Part shown: positions 35,074 to 46,210 of the stretch, one piece after another
Layout: each line of letters begins with the position of its first letter
How positions within the stretch are numbered: the first letter of the stretch is position 1
NCBI GenBank assembly: GCA_024449915.1
Contig: JAMZAV010000098.1
Span: 605,049 to 669,048 of the forward strand
Length of the DNA stretch: 64,000 nt
DNA from: Sweltsa coloradensis
Taxonomy: Eukaryota; Arthropoda; Insecta; Plecoptera; Chloroperlidae
Direction of reading: 5' to 3'
Position numbers and translations under genes: made by a program
Notes under the pieces: generated by a model
Database searches by the model: none
What the model saw: only the letters and a program-made list of their open reading frames with translations
What the model was told of the DNA's origin: nothing

Positions 35074-35235
35074 TACATACATCCATCCATCCATCCATCC
35101 CCATACATACATCATACATACATACATACATACATACATACATACATACATACATACATACATCAACATACATACATACATACATACATACATACATACA
35201 TACATACATAATACATACCATACATACATACCTGG
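34342..35235 (-). mobile_element. Family B Helentron-like element, copy B1
   Basis: In element sense (minus strand) the 3' end is at 34342, reading TTTGGCGTTTCCCTAG. The last 157 bp (34342-34498) fold back on themselves with arms of about 38 bp. An S1-type tRNA-like unit abuts this foldback (34499-34590 on the plus strand). The body shares long stretches with B2 and B3. The core microsatellite is (GACA)n/(CATA)n at 35037-35233. The GAGTGAGCG 5' end is not clearly preserved beyond it, so the 5' boundary is uncertain. Confidence 0.7.
35037..35233. repeat. Compound (GACA)n-(CATC)n-(CATA)n microsatellite
   Basis: It lies at the position where B2 and B3 carry (GT)n. All six frames are open in parts only because of the repeat. 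Confidence 0.95.
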
Positions 35236-35289
35236 GGATTTAGATGATCTTGATCATAAGACGCTCATAGTGAATGAGACTTAACATAT

Positions 35290-38200
35290 TATTATGTGTG
35301 AAAGTGTCATGGTGGCTAGTCACGTGGTACAGCCAGCTCGGCGGCGAGTCACGTAGCGCATATCGTATGCGTCAGGTCCGCGAGGATTAAGTTAAAGTGC
35401 TCGTACGAAGATTGTGCTGGAAACGCTGAAAGCTGGGAACTCCCCCCCTGAGACGGGGAGGAAATAAAACATGCAATGAGCAGGGCAATTCCACATCTAC
35501 GAGGCAGCGTAATGTAGATATACAGTGCGGGGAGGATGCCGAGACTTTCTCTTGGCTACAGGCTTAAGGTGTTGCCCTGTAAGGTGATTCAAGCATCCTG
35601 GCATATTGAGGAGTCTTCGTTTAGGGTAAATATAACCCCTGTTTCACAATGAGTAAGCATTTGCCAAGGTACAACAATTCCATTATACTCGATTTTAGTA
35701 ATTAATTTCAATTTTGCTATAAAACAACATTTTTGTAATGAGATAATAATTACAAGGTAACAGGTACGAAATTACTAGAATATAATAATGCTCTTTCTGT
35801 TCGTCTCACATTTGTATTTCATCATAATATCTTTCTGAACATTGAAAATGGATGCAAATACGTTTACAATGATTACTTTATTTCTAAATTATTGAATACA
35901 TTTTATTATGAGGCTATTTTAGTAATTTTCGATTCGAGTTTCCACTAGCTGCGTTTGCAGCTTATTTTTAAAATAGAGATTTTGGAAGGAAACGTACACA
36001 AATTGAAATAGTTTTTGTACACATAAAATAACAAAAATAATACCTTCTATTATTATTTTAATCTAAACTAATATATATTGTTTATTTTACAAAATCATTC
36101 TATATTTAAAATTTCTACATGGTGTTTTCAATCAACCCATAAAGTAAAAGTGAGAATGGAAAATACATTGACCGATATCATCTAACATGTGTGCGAAACT
36201 ATAAATCAGGTCCAGTCCCAAACTTTTTAATTAAAAACCGCTGCAAAGATCGATATATCGTCCGGCATTGTGGCTTTCTCCACGGACCGACCAAGTTCCT
36301 TCTCCCGTGTGTTGCATGCATGTTGTTACAGCCGTGCTAAGGGTGGCAACGCCGTGTGGCACGTACACATGCGATGAGACCAGAGCGCAGGCATTCCGTA
36401 GAGGGGGGGGGGGGGGGGGGGCGGCAGAGAAAGTAGAGAAAATTGCATTTTGCGTAAGACTTAATTTTGTTTTTGTAGCTTAATTAACGACAACACTTAA
36501 GAAAGTACGTGAGAAAATGGGAAATTGCTTGTCGAGGAATACACTGTTTATCTCTTGTTTTTAGCATTATTTTTGTAATTTGGATGCCAATATTGAATCC
36601 CCAATTACCCTAAAAAAAAAAAAAAAAAGATAAAATATGCTTTTCTCCCTCAGGTAAGCTCATTTAGGGTGTTACAAGCTTCTGCTTACACGTTCAAAAT
36701 ATTGATATTGAAAATCTTCTAGCTGGGGTAGAATTATTTTCAGAGAAGGGTTAGAAAAGAAGGACCAAATAGGGATTTATATTATAAGTTCACTCGGAAT
36801 GTGTACTAATTCATACAAAAAGCAAGAAACTAAATTTTTATATTTTCATTATTATCATTTCCCGCATTTTATTAGGCCAACGATTACTATTATTGGATAA
36901 GCTAAACTTGGTAAATTTATTTTCACGTTTTTCTTCTTATTCATTTATAATTAACGTGTTTATATTCGCAACCCTTGATTTACATTTGTGCGAATTAATC
37001 CAGGGATAGAATTAACGTTTGTAATAATGTAAGTGTGTAAAGCGCGCCCTTCTGGCGAAATTTCGTCGAAAAAGCCTTGTGGGTAAAATATTTCTAAATG
37101 AAACGGCTACAGCTGCGCTAAGGCCGAGATAAAGATAAGCCGATATGAGTCTGTGTGGAATTTGCATTTAAAATATCGCCTCGGCGAAGGTTGTGAGGCG
37201 GGTCTAAGCTTGCTCACATTCACACCGTGTTGTGCTGTTCTCTGTCGCACAACAACCGACGCGTTCAAAGGGAAATCTCTTACGTTGTGGTTATTCTCTC
37301 GTAGGAGACTCGTCCTAGAGCTTGACAGCCTGGGGACAGCATGGTGACCCCGCTAAACGCAAGTCTCCCGTGCGACGATTGAGACGCCCCTACCCATACA
37401 TATCTCGGTTATCTGTGCACTAAATTTCACATAGAAAATGTGTCCACAAGCAAACTTAAAATCTGAAAATTCCTAGGTAATATTTCAAGACTATGTTCGT
37501 TTCTCATCTCAGTGCTGGTAAAATTTCCATCAAAATTATTGAATTCTTGAACAAAAGATAATGAAAGATATGCGTTATTGCATTACGTTATCTATCAGAT
37601 ATTTTGATTCTCTTTTGTCCAAGTTGGAAGTAAACAGGAGGCTTTAGACAAGGGAGTGCCCTGCTCTATGAATCTACGTAAAACATTTTATGCTCTTCGA
37701 TTTCTATTAAAAATCAAACTCCTAATCGTTCAAGAGCCAGTGGATATAAAGTAAAACCACCCAATTCGATTCAGTTTGCCGCAATCTCGTCTTGCAGGTA
37801 TAGTCCCCGCCAAGTAAACACCCCCCCCCCCCACCCCTCGAGCCAAAGCGACGGCGAAATTACACGCTGTTCCTCAAGCCCTCTTCAACCTGCCCTGATA
37901 GAATGACAGTTAATAAATGAGAATTTTTGGTGTGATCCCAATGAAAGATAACATTCCCCGTAAATCTGAGGCGGCTCGTCGGTTGCCATGGTTACAAAGA
38001 GGTCCCCCCCTTCCCCCTTCCCCTCCGCGCCTAAACCTAGTACTCCGACACGCCGTGTGGTGCGCTGTAAATTATATCGCAGACATCACCTCGACCGATT
38101 TTAATTAAAGCTCCGAATGTCAGAAGAAGAATGGTGGGGGTGGGGGGGGATACGCCCCTCGCTGTGACCAACCTTATAGGTGTGTCGTTACAGTAAGGTC

Positions 38201-38679
38201 TAATTATAGGTTATTAGATTCCTCGGCGAGCTGTTTTAAACGGTTAGGCAAGATACGAGAAGAAATGTAAGGAAAGAATTAGACATGGGAGATAATTTAG
38301 ATAATTAAAGTGAAATTAATTTGAAGACGAACGGGTCTCAGTTCTGTAGCTCTCGTTATACGTTCATTTCGGAAATGTAATTATAGAGAGGGTGTTTTTA
38401 TTAAAAGTTTAAGGAACTTCGTTAGTTTTGTTACAAAAATCATCGTTATAAGCTGTTTTACTTTTATTACAGTTAAAAAAAGGTTAAGACTCGAGCTGGT
38501 AGCTTGTTTACTATTCAAAGTTGAGCAAGCTGAGATTTGAAGAAACTTAATACTTGATCTAATTATTTTTGCGAAAAAGATTTTGCAGACTAAATAATAA
38601 TTATCGGTTTTCCACTCACTTTAACCAAAAACTTACATTAAGGAATTAAAATATTTATCTGATAAAATATATCAAATTT
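35290..38679. other. Intergenic with homopolymer runs
   Basis: A G run of 19 lies at 36403-36421 and a C run near 37820-37832. Frames at 36268-36483 and 37917-38108 pass through such runs and show no domain. I see no gene or repeat family. Confidence 0.4.
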
Positions 38680-38713
38680 AAGACGTTTAATATTATATTA
38701 TATTAAACGTCTT
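38680..38713. repeat. Perfect 13-bp-arm palindrome
   Basis: The arms AAGACGTTTAATA and TATTAAACGTCTT are exact inverted complements separated by 8 bp of AT. Confidence 0.9.
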
Positions 38714-38799
38714 TATTTAGTTACAAAACAGTTAATTAGTTTACGTAATTCTTAATAGAATTTATAAAGTTGTAGCTCAAAACTAAAAGTCGCAAGTAA

Positions 38800-38958
38800 A
38801 TGGTGGAGGTGCCGGGTCCTGTATTTAATACTGATTGGGCGTCTAGCTACTCCCTCCTTACTCTCAACGTCACCAAAATCCGTCTGTATCATTCACCGCA
38901 TTCGGTTTCTATCGTGAGGCGTGAGGCGTGACACGCACAGACGGACAGACGGACGCAC
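38800..38958 (-). mobile_element. Family D repeat, copy 4
   Basis: The reversed terminus GGTGGAGGTGCCGGGT is at the left and the reversed start (GTGACACGCACAGACGGAC) at the right. It faces copy 5 start-to-start. Confidence 0.75.
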
Positions 38959-39097
38959 AGGTAAGAGATGCTTATTCAGGAACGTAGCTGCTGTGGACCC
39001 ATTGTCTGCGAGTGTGTTGTAGGTACGAAATCTTTCATTCATTTTTATTCCCAAATCAGGCAAGATATTTTTATCGCAGGCTATCAATGTGTTTCAA

Positions 39098-39100
39098 CAT

Positions 39101-39131
<31 letters not shown>

Positions 39132-39215
39132 TTATTTATTTATTCATTTATTTATTCATTCATTCATTAATTCATTCATTTATTTTTTTATTTTTTATTT
39201 ATTTGTTCATTTATT
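39098..39215. repeat. (TTTA)n/(TTCA)n low-complexity tract
   Basis: A TTTA tract grades into TTCA units. It lies between two oppositely oriented D copies. Confidence 0.9.
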
Positions 39216-39509
39216 AATCTATTCAGTTGTAAAAACAGAATAACAAAGCGGTACACTTAATAAATAAAATACAATACTTTTACATAAATGTTCTCAAAAT
39301 AATAAAGTTAAAAAATAAATTGTATTGAAACAACATTATGTTAACAAGTTTTTATCCGAATAATATTATGTTTGCACTCTTTTGAACTATCTAATCAATT
39401 GCAGACCGCTTTTGAATATATCAGCAGGGGAATTGGTGCTTAAGTGAAAATTATGAAACGTTGTCCAGATCTTTTAGGGAGCGAGACTCCCAATGATTAT
39501 TTAAGCCTC

Positions 39510-39718
39510 ACGTTTCTGTCCGTCCGTCCGTCTGTGCGTGTGTCACGTCTCACGATAAAAACCGAACACGACGTCCGATTAACATGCGGTATTTTTTATT
39601 GGCATTGAATTTTATCAAGGATGACATAGAAGGATTTTGGTGACGCTGAGTGTAAGGAGGGTTTGACTAGCCCCTAATCAAAGTTTTAAAATTCATGACC
39701 CGGCACCTCCACCAAATT
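39510..39718 (+). mobile_element. Family D repeat, copy 5
   Basis: It starts with GTCCGTCCGTCCGTCTGTG, continues TCACGTCTCACGATAAAAAC and ends with the D terminus (39699-39717). It is the best-preserved plus-strand copy. Confidence 0.78.
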
Positions 39719-40441
39719 TTGAAAATGAATGCGAAGATAAGCGACAAAACTTTTGATTGGTAATCTAACCCGGAGCTGCCAGCGAAAAGATGAACGCATG
39801 GCTTATTATTTTATGATAATTTTTATTTTTTAATTATTTATTTGGCTACTCTCTTACCCATGTTGGTCGATCAGTACAAAATGCTAATCAGTTACTTTGT
39901 GTTGCCACAGTACCATTGCTTTAAAATCAATTATATACTTGGAACTTGTCATGTATCCATCTTGGAATTTTAGTTTAGTGCGATTTTTAAAGTGACATTT
40001 TTGTTATCATATTGTTTGCTAATGACACTATTTTCTAAAAAATTATAAAATCAAAATTCATAAACACATAAATGCGCATTCACCTGTCGGTCAACATTTC
40101 CTCCATTTTAATAATTTGTGATTTTTAGAATCTCAAGCACCATCTATATCGCGGAAAGCATGTTGGAAGAAGGTGGTTTAACTCGCTAAATTAAATATGG
40201 TGGTTTGGTTCACAAATGTTATTATTTTCTGGCATATTAATAACATGTTGATATTTTGTTTTGGCATCAAAAATGGCCTTAAGTTTTTTTTTGTTTCTTT
40301 CGGTATGGATTGGGTATGCTTTTCTTTGTTAACCCTCAATTTGATCTATATGGTTTGAATCGTATGATAGATTCTCGAAATATAATATAAAAACTGTTTT
40401 AAAATAATATCTAACATCAGTGCCAACGTAGCAAGTTCAAT

Positions 40442-41880
40442 ATGATTTACAGTTCTACCAGTTATGTTTATTTATTTCCCGACACTATCGTTGATTGCTT
40501 CCCCGCGCCCCCGCTCCACCGCATCCGACGTCTTGAGCGTGCACATGATTGTATTTCGCTCTCAACGATCACAAAAATGTCGAAAATGACTTCTAGCCTT
40601 TTTAATAAACAAATCCCTCTCTTCTGGTATCTTCCCTCCAAACTTAAACTAGCAAAAGTAATTCCCATTTACAAACATAAGGCAAGACATCCGACCTGAA
40701 CAACAATAGGCCAATCTCCTTTCTTTCATCATTCTCTAAAATATATGAACTTATCATGCACTATCGATTACTCTCCTTTTTCAACTACCACAACTTGCTT
40801 TCCCAAAGCCAACACGGCCTTTAAAAAAATAAATCAACCATCACTGCACTCTTCAGCTTTCTTTCCCCCCTTTACTCTGCTCTGGATAAAGGTGAGCATG
40901 CCGTGGGAATGTTCTACGATCTAAGCAAAGCCTTCGACACCATCGACCACAGTATTCTTCTTGACAAACTGTCAACCTAAGGAATCAGAGGAACGGCACA
41001 CAAGTGGTGGGCTTCTTACTTTACTGGTCGCACCAGGTTGTTGAAATCCAGTTAACAACGAAACTTTTCACCCATAAATATCTTTCCAGACCCAAAACAC
41101 TTGTAGCCGTGGTCCCTCAGGGATCAATATTAGGTCCCCTTGTCTTCACACTATTCACCAAGGACCTACTCAACTTCCTAGACAGAACACCCTTACTCAG
41201 TATGCAGATGACTGGAGTCAACTCCTAACCTGTCCAAAAAAACTCAACTGCTGCCATGTCCCCACTAGTAAACAATCAAGCTTCCCAAATGTCTGTATAC
41301 TGCCATAGCAACCTCTTAACCATATCTCTAGCAAGACTACATACCTTTCCTTCCACTCCCCCCTCAACCCCCCTAAATCTAGCCCCCTAATCTGGTTAGA
41401 TGGCAAAAGCATCACTCGAACCAGCTCCACTAAATTGCTAGGACTTAATATCACCGAAACTTTAGATTGGTCAATCCACATTAACCAGGTGGCTTCTAAA
41501 ATTCAAAGTGATTGTTTCATTCTCAGGAAGCTCAAGAAGCTAGTTCATCCTCATAAACTCAAAATGGTTTACTTTGCTCATTTCACTCCTTCTTAAATGG
41601 CCCTTTTATGGGGCGCATCCACCCAAGCGACCAGAAAATTCATCCTACACAAGAGAGCAGTCCGCATCTTAGGTGGTGTTATCAGGAGGCATCCGAACTT
41701 TTCAAGGAACTAGGCCTGTTTCCTTATTCAAGCTGCCGGGACATTCGTCTGTTCCTATCCTAACCTTTTCCAACTGAACACCTCTGTCCGCTCCCATTTT
41801 ACAAGAGAAAATCTCCAAATTCCCATCCCCAATCATAAACTAACCCTATTCTCAAATCTTGAATAATTATGTTGCTCTCT
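40442..41880 (+). pseudogene. Degenerate non-LTR retrotransposon RT fragment (second LINE)
   Basis: The region encodes pieces of a reverse transcriptase in shifting frames. A Leu-Lys-x-Ala-x-Val-Ile-Pro-Ile-Tyr-Lys segment lies near 40638-40675. Motif A (DLSKAFDTIDH) is near 40918-40950 and motif B (VPQGSILGP) near 41119-41145. The catalytic YADD is near 41199-41210. A C-terminal KRAVRILGG-like segment near 41652-41681 is typical of the RT connection region. Stops and frameshifts interrupt it at least four times. The endonuclease and ORF1 are missing, so the copy is 5' truncated near 40440. Codon usage is more GC- and C-rich than in the 51-kb LINE, so it is a different lineage. It cannot make an active enzyme. 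Confidence 0.8.
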
Positions 41881-41980
41881 ACTCCTAGAAAAGGTTTATT
41901 TCCATGTTTCACCACAAGTTACTAGGAATCAGAGCACATTCTATCCCACAAAAAGGAGAATAGCCGTTTGTAAATATTCA

Positions 41981-42382
41981 TTAGATGAGCGTAGCGAGCA
42001 AAGCGAAAATTCCATTTCACTACACTGGAGAAAAAAATCCGGAATGTTTTTTTCCTCTTTTTTAACACGATTCCGGCTAAACCGTTACTTCAATTGCGAT
42101 GAAATTTTATGGAGGAATTCGAAATCTCTGAACTTAGAACTGCCACCTTTTTGAGCACAATCGAAAAACTATTTCTCATAAAAATCTCAACTATACGATT
42201 TTTTTCGATTAAAAAAAAAATCTTCGAGAACCTTTATTTTATGAATTAATATTTTCGAGGAAATTTGGAACGTAATCAATAAAATATTTCTTATGAAAAT
42301 CGCAGTTTTACGATTTTTTCCGATTTATTTTAATTCTTTAACTTATAACACCTACATGCTTCATTCGATTGTGATGATTTTT
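41981..42382 (+). mobile_element. Family A element, copy A6, 5' part interrupted by B2
   Basis: It starts TTAGATGAGCGTAGCGAGCA and follows family A through CACCTACATGCTTCATTCGA and a TGATTTTT stretch, where it is cut by B2. The next A bases (TTTTACAGAACCTTAATT) resume at 43249-43266, after B2. Confidence 0.8.
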
Positions 42383-43248
42383 AAACGAGTGAGCGTAGCG
42401 AACGGAGTGATCTCCATTCGACTTAAACGGCCCTTATTGTTTTTCTGCGTGTGTGTACGTTGAAAATCAGCCGAATCGCTTAACAGATTGCGCTGAAATT
42501 TTAAACAGACATCCGGTACGAGTTTATTGAGAACTGCTAACAAAATCAGCAAGATTCATTGCGATTTAAACCTACAAGAAATAATAAACTGAAAAATAGA
42601 CTTCCAATGTTTAGAAATTATTTTAACGACAATGTTTTAGATTTTGAAAAGATATTTTTGTTTGTTATTTACCTGGCTGTGAAATGCCGTGCCCATGCAA
42701 GGTCTGTCGAATGTTGCACGTCAAGGTACCCCCAAATTCCGTTCGTAGATTGAGTAAACCTTGCAATATTTTCACGTATTTCGTACTGGCTATGTTTACC
42801 ATAGTAGGCCCAATTGCCACAGATGATGGACTACACTGCGTTATATGCATTTCAAAACATGTTTAATTATTTTTGAAATACAATCTAGAAATCACAAAAT
42901 CTTTCCCGATCAGGGGATTGAACCCACTTCTTTCATATCGGCTACAAAGACGCCTTAGCCAACTAGACTAGGGAAACGCCAAAGTCGTAGTTAGACGAGT
43001 GAGCGAGTCATGTGGTGAGTACCCGGGAACATTTGCATTTAAGTTTGATAATTATATTCGTATAAATAATAGTTTTTTAAAGTTTAGTTGGTATACGGGG
43101 ACAGGCGCGTCAACTGTAAGGTCATAATGCGCCTCTCTAGCCTATGATAGGCTAGGTAGGCCTAAGGTAGAGGGAAGAAAAGTAATGTAACCGGGTACAC
43201 AACACACGGCTCACTCATCGTTTAACAACGACCATGGCGTTTCCCTAG
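42383..43248 (+). mobile_element. Family B Helentron-like element, copy B2, nested in A6
   Basis: The 5' end is AAACGAGTGAGCGTAGCGAA and the 3' end is GGCGTTTCCCTAG, with T on both sides. The order is: GAGCG-rich end, short GT tract, unique body (about 42440-42885), S1-type tRNA-like unit in antisense (42890-42968), an inverted copy of the 3' end (from 42969), about 200 bp of spacer, then the true 3' end with the AACG/CGTT hairpin. The frame MLILLAVLNKLVPDVCLKFQ on the minus strand is shared with B1 and B3 but is short and may be chance. Confidence 0.82.
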
Positions 43249-43266
43249 TTTTACAGAACCTTAATT

Positions 43267-43364
43267 AAACGAGTGAGCGCAGCGAACGTAGTGATCTCCA
43301 TTCAACTTAAATGGCGATAAATCGTTAGTCTGCGTGCGTGTGTAAGTATGTGTGTGTGTGTGTG

Positions 43365-43431
<67 letters not shown>

Positions 43432-43924
43432 TTGAAAATCAGCCGAATCGCTGAACAGATTGCGCTGAAATTTTAAACAGACATCCGGTACGAGTTTATT
43501 GAGAACTGCTAACAAAATCAGCAAGATTCATTGCGATTTAAACCTACAAGAAATAATAACTGAAAAATAGACTTCAATGTTTAGAAATTATTTTAACGAC
43601 AATGTTTTAGATTTTGAAAATATATTTTTGTTTGTTATATACCTGGTTGTGAAATGCCGTGCCCATGCAAGGACTATCAAATGTTGCACGTCAAGGTTCT
43701 CCCCAAATTCCGTTCGTAGATTGAGTAAACCTTGCAATATTTTCACGTATTTCGTACTGGCTATGTTTACCATAGTAGGCCCCATTGCCACAGATTGTGG
43801 ACTACACTGCGTTATATGCATTTCAAAACATGTTTAATAATTTTAAAAATACAATCCAGAAATAACAAAATCTTTCCCGGAGGGGATTGAACCCACTTCT
43901 TTCACATTTCGGCTACAAGGGCGC
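43267..43924 (+). mobile_element. Family B element, copy B3, 3' truncated
   Basis: It starts AAACGAGTGAGCGCAGCGAA, again immediately after TT of the same A6 element. It contains a (GT)n tract (43349-43428) and a body nearly identical to B2. It stops inside the tRNA-like unit at GCGCCTTG, where 36 bp of a reversed family A 5' end (43925-43960) take over. Confidence 0.82.
43349..43428. repeat. (GT)n microsatellite inside B3
   Basis: A GT tract with one TTTT interruption at the same position as the short GT tract in B2 and the GACA/CATA tract in B1. Confidence 0.95.
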
Positions 43925-43960
43925 CTTGAATCTTCGCTTCGCTCGCTACGCTCATCCAAT

Positions 43961-45427
43961 TATGTTTAATTAAATGTGGTCTGCAGTGAGGTTGTAACGA
44001 AATGCCCTCTAGCTAATTATTTTGATGCCCGTATAACTATAATAAATTTCCCTATAGGGAAATAAGGGTAATTAAATCGATTAATAAGAGTGTTATTGAT
44101 TTATCAATAATTCAATAAATTAAATATAGTAATAAAGTCGCTTTCCATCATATTGATAAGCAAATGATCAATTGAAACGCTGTAATTAGGCATTCCAATC
44201 AATGGTTAATTAAGTGAATTAAGGGCAGTAAATGAGAGTTTTTGGTAAATTAAAACTATTTCAATGCATAGGTCTTGTAATGACGAATCGAAAGACGTTT
44301 GATTTGGATCAAAACAATGTTTAATAAGAGAGTAATTGAAGATATTGTATGAAATCTTGGCTATTCGAATAGCATTAGGTTAAGAAATCATGGACATTAT
44401 CCAGCTTGTCTAAACTCACCCCGTCTGACTGTCGCCATATGGCGTACGTGGGAATGCACAAGGGCGTACGTGCAGTTTTGGAGTAAACAACTAGGAATGT
44501 TGGTCGAGAAGAGCAAATAGGTGTTCAAAGTTAGATAAATATCATGAACAAGGTCGTGGAGACCAGGGCTAAAATGACCAATGTTTTAGTGTTTTCTACT
44601 TATGAAGGAACTATACGTGGAGTCGAGGGTGGGAGAGAGCCACACCTGACAGCTTGGATGCTTAACAAAAACAGGGCCTAAATGAGAGAGAGTCTTCCCT
44701 GAACAGTGCACAGAGGTGTTAGTCTTGCATGAGCCTTGTGAAATCGGTCCGAACATGGGGTAACGACGAGTGGTTATAACTATGAGTCTAGTGTGATTTA
44801 TCCACTACTCCACTAATTAAGACAGTGAAATGTGCGAGTACACGGTTTATTCTATCGGAAAGTGATTTTAAAACTTATCAGTCAAATGTATTTCGGAGTG
44901 AATCAAGCGTGTTCGGACAGGAAGATAACGAGAACCACAATGTGTAATTGCAGTGTGTGTTATCCATCAACGTAAATTTTATGATAATCACCATCACGTG
45001 TTGTCATCGGCACCAGCTCAAAACGACCAGCTATTCATGTCGTTCTCCGGAGCCCGTGCACCCCTATTCACCGTAACAACGCCCAACCCATGAAGATCAA
45101 GACGCCGTACCCCCCACCCCCTACAACATCGCCAAGAAGACGACAAATAGATGAGTACAAGGACAATTCAAATTAATCTTTTAATCTTTACATTCATGTC
45201 ATTAAGGAATTAATCATAATATTTTGCATGACCTCAGAATTGAGAGTAGAAGGATAATAATAAGTGGATACGATTATAAATAACTGAGCTCAGTGAGGTA
45301 GGTAGAAACCTGTTGATTCTCAATCGTTAACAATATACAGGACAATGGAAACTTAACTATTTTATCATTGTAGAATTTGGATCACCTATGCTTCCTAAAT
45401 CATTAGGCCTGTAAGAGAGATATTTAA
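43961..45427. other. Intergenic, no supported feature
   Basis: No element or gene could be recognised. Confidence 0.4.
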
Positions 45428-46210
45428 TTGGATGAGCGTAGCGAGCGTAGCGAGCGAAGCGAAGATTCCATTTCACTACACTGGAGAAAAAAATCCGGAA
45501 TGTTTTTTTTTTTTTCTTTTTTTTTTTCTGTTTTTTTGTGTGTCTGTTAACACGATTCCGGCTAAACCGATACTCCAATTGCGATGAAATTTTATGGAGG
45601 CCTTCGAAATCTCTGAACGAAGAACTACCACGTTTTTGAGCGCAATCGAAAAATTATTTCTCATGAAAATCGCAATTTTACGATTTTTTTCGATTTTTAA
45701 AAAATTTCTTCAGCTTATAACACCTACATGCTTTGTCCGATTTTAATGATTTTTTCACAGAACCTTAATTTTATGAATTTATGTATTCGTGTGAAATTTG
45801 AGCGCAATCAAAAAACTATTTCTCATGAAAAATCGAAATTTTACGTTTTTTTTCTTTTTTAAAACAATTCTTTGACTTATAACACCTATATGCTTTATCC
45901 TATTGTAATAATTTTTTCACAGAACCTTAATTTTATAAATTCATATATTTGTGTAAAATTTGTGCGCAATTGAATAATTATTTCTTATGAAAATTTCAAT
46001 ATTACGATTTTTTCCTTTTTTTAAATTACAATTAATTAAAAAAATTTAAAATTTAGGTAAATTTTTCATTTAATTTAATTTAATTTAAAAAAATCTTCAA
46101 CTTAGTAATGATTTTTTCACAGAACAACAGAAAATCCGCATAACACATGGCAGCTCAATGCACCAATTACGCTCATCCAAAAACGCGGCGGGACTTAAGC
46201 GTTTTCCTAG
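45428..46210 (+). mobile_element. Family A Helentron-like element, copy A4 (reference copy)
   Basis: The 5' end is TTGGATGAGCGTAGCGAGCG. Near the 3' end the inverted subterminal repeat TTACGCTCATCCAA is followed by a stem-loop (AAAACGC and GCGTTTT around a 12-base loop) and CCTAG, then T. The core contains about three units of roughly 160 bp. In A4 the stem is a full 7 bp; in A1-A3 and A5 it is 5 bp. This arrangement matches Helentron-associated elements rather than canonical Helitrons, which begin with TC. Confidence 0.85.

Noticed and set aside
34943..35284. Protein with Tyr-Ile-His-Thr or Met-Tyr-Val-Cys repeats
   Set aside because: It is a translation of GACA/CATA microsatellite DNA, open on both strands for trivial reasons.
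41004..41228. Independent small gene
   Set aside because: It is a frame fragment of the degenerate reverse transcriptase at 40442-41880.
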